Origin: Bacillota bacterium
Lineage (GTDB): Bacteria > Bacillota > Clostridia > Acetivibrionales > DSM-1351
Direction of reading: 5' to 3'
Length of the DNA: 6,993 nucleotides
NCBI GenBank assembly: GCA_023426005.1
Contig: JAFABO010000198.1
Coordinates: 1 to 6,993, forward strand
Shown one piece after another: positions 6,525-6,993 of the stretch. Under the pieces are notes generated by a model that was not told the origin of the DNA, ran no database searches, and saw nothing but the letters and a program-made list of their open reading frames with translations. Numbering within the stretch: position 1 is the first letter of the stretch; every line of letters starts with the position of its first letter. The translations under genes and the position numbers were made by a program.

Positions 6525-6993
6525 CAATCATTCCCCCCTTTGCTTGTCAATTTCAGTTGTGTCAATGAGAAAATCGATACTACAATAAATAGAAGACACG
6601 CTTCTGCATTGGCCGTAGAAAATTTGAGATTCTTAAATGCATCATTGTAAATGAGAATGCCTATTAATTCGGTAGAACGCACCGGTCCGCCGCCGGTAAG
6701 CGCATACGGGAAATCAAAAGAAGTAAATCCCTGCTTGATCAGCAGTATCACGTTTATCGTTACTGTGGGCAGTATATACGGCATTGTAATGTATCTGAAT
6801 CTCTTGAACAGGCTTGCGCCGTCAATCTGTGCCGATTCAAACTGTTCTTCCGGAATTTGCTGCAGTCCGGCTATAAAAATAATGGTTGGAAGCGCCACTG
6901 CCTGCCATGCATGAACAAATACAACCGCAGGCAGAGCCGTTTTTCCGGTCATTAAAAGACTTTGGGAAAGCCATTCGATTCCCAGCAGCTGAC
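6524..6993 (-). CDS. Carbohydrate ABC transporter permease, UgpA/MalF type (CUT1), C-terminal part (partial)
   Basis: The frame is open from the right edge to TGA at 6526-6524, giving 155 residues of the C-terminal half of an inner-membrane permease. The reading extends beyond the internal ATG at 6952: 13 further residues (QLLGIEWLSQSLL) precede it and match the family's loop before a transmembrane segment. Visible features are a hydrophobic segment VVFVHAWQAVALPTIIFIAG, the EAA loop at genomic 6767-6850 (EEQFESAQIDGASLFKRFRY then ITMP), the TGGGPVRSTE motif typical of UgpA/LacF-like permeases, and a final membrane segment around EACLLFIVVSIFSL. The N-terminal membrane segments lie beyond 6993. 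It forms a heterodimer with the next gene's product. The solute-binding protein gene would be expected further upstream. Confidence 0.93.
   Translation of the reverse strand, partial: QLLGIEWLSQSLLMTGKTALPAVVFVHAWQAVALPTIIFIAGLQQIPEEQFESAQIDGASLFKRFRYITMPYILPTVTINVILLIKQGFTSFDFPYALTGGGPVRSTELIGILIYNDAFKNLKFSTANAEACLLFIVVSIFSLTQLKLTSKGGND
6532..6539 (-). promoter_or_regulatory. Shine-Dalgarno AGGGGGGA for the second permease, inside the first permease gene
   Basis: The G-rich run (6539-6532) also encodes the last glycines of the upstream permease (SKGGND). It ends 7 nt before ATG 6524, supporting ATG over the TTG at 6527 and making coupled translation at the TGATG junction likely. Confidence 0.65.

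Noticed and set aside
6283..6588. 101-codon plus-strand frame across the permease junction
   Set aside because: It is antisense to the two permeases and has no domain features.

Overview
All seven genes in this window lie on the minus strand, so the operon reads from high to low coordinates. The gene set suggests a gut-type clostridium, probably Lachnospiraceae or a relative. It includes a CUT1 sugar ABC transporter, a YesN-type response regulator, a PepV-like dipeptidase, a CyuA/UPF0597 protein and a clostridial DUF512 radical-SAM protein. Strong AGGAG- or GGGGA-type ribosome binding sites about 7-9 nt before nearly every start also fit a Firmicute. The genus cannot be fixed from the sequence alone.

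Layout in transcription order. 6993-6524 is the C-terminal part of the first ABC permease (UgpA/MalF type), whose 5' end lies outside the window. 6524-5685 is the second permease (UgpE/MalG type), joined to the first by a TGATG stop/start overlap. 5657-4104 is a receiver-AraC response regulator. 4114-2774 is an M20 dipeptidase that overlaps the regulator gene by 11 nt. 2751-1834 is an aldo/keto reductase of the YdhF-like group. 1752-469 is a CyuA-type cysteine desulfidase/serine dehydratase-like Fe-S enzyme. Gaps are 27, -11, 22 and 81 nt, so these six genes probably form one operon. The substrate-binding protein and the sensor kinase that normally accompany such genes are probably upstream, beyond 6993.

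After a 145-nt intergenic region (324-468), the 5' end of a DUF512/PDZ radical-SAM gene runs off the left edge. It has its own plausible sigma-A promoter and probably belongs to a separate conserved locus. Its best start is a TTG codon at 323. The SD before that TTG lies in one arm of an inverted repeat, and the other arm lies between the promoter's -35 and -10 boxes.

Working model (inference): the transporter imports a conjugated or glycosylated small molecule under two-component control. The dipeptidase and reductase process it, and the CyuA-type enzyme converts the released cysteine (or serine-like amino acid) to pyruvate and ammonia, with sulfide if the amino acid is cysteine. No stretch longer than 300 bases lacks a gene, and I saw no RNA genes, mobile elements or CRISPR arrays.
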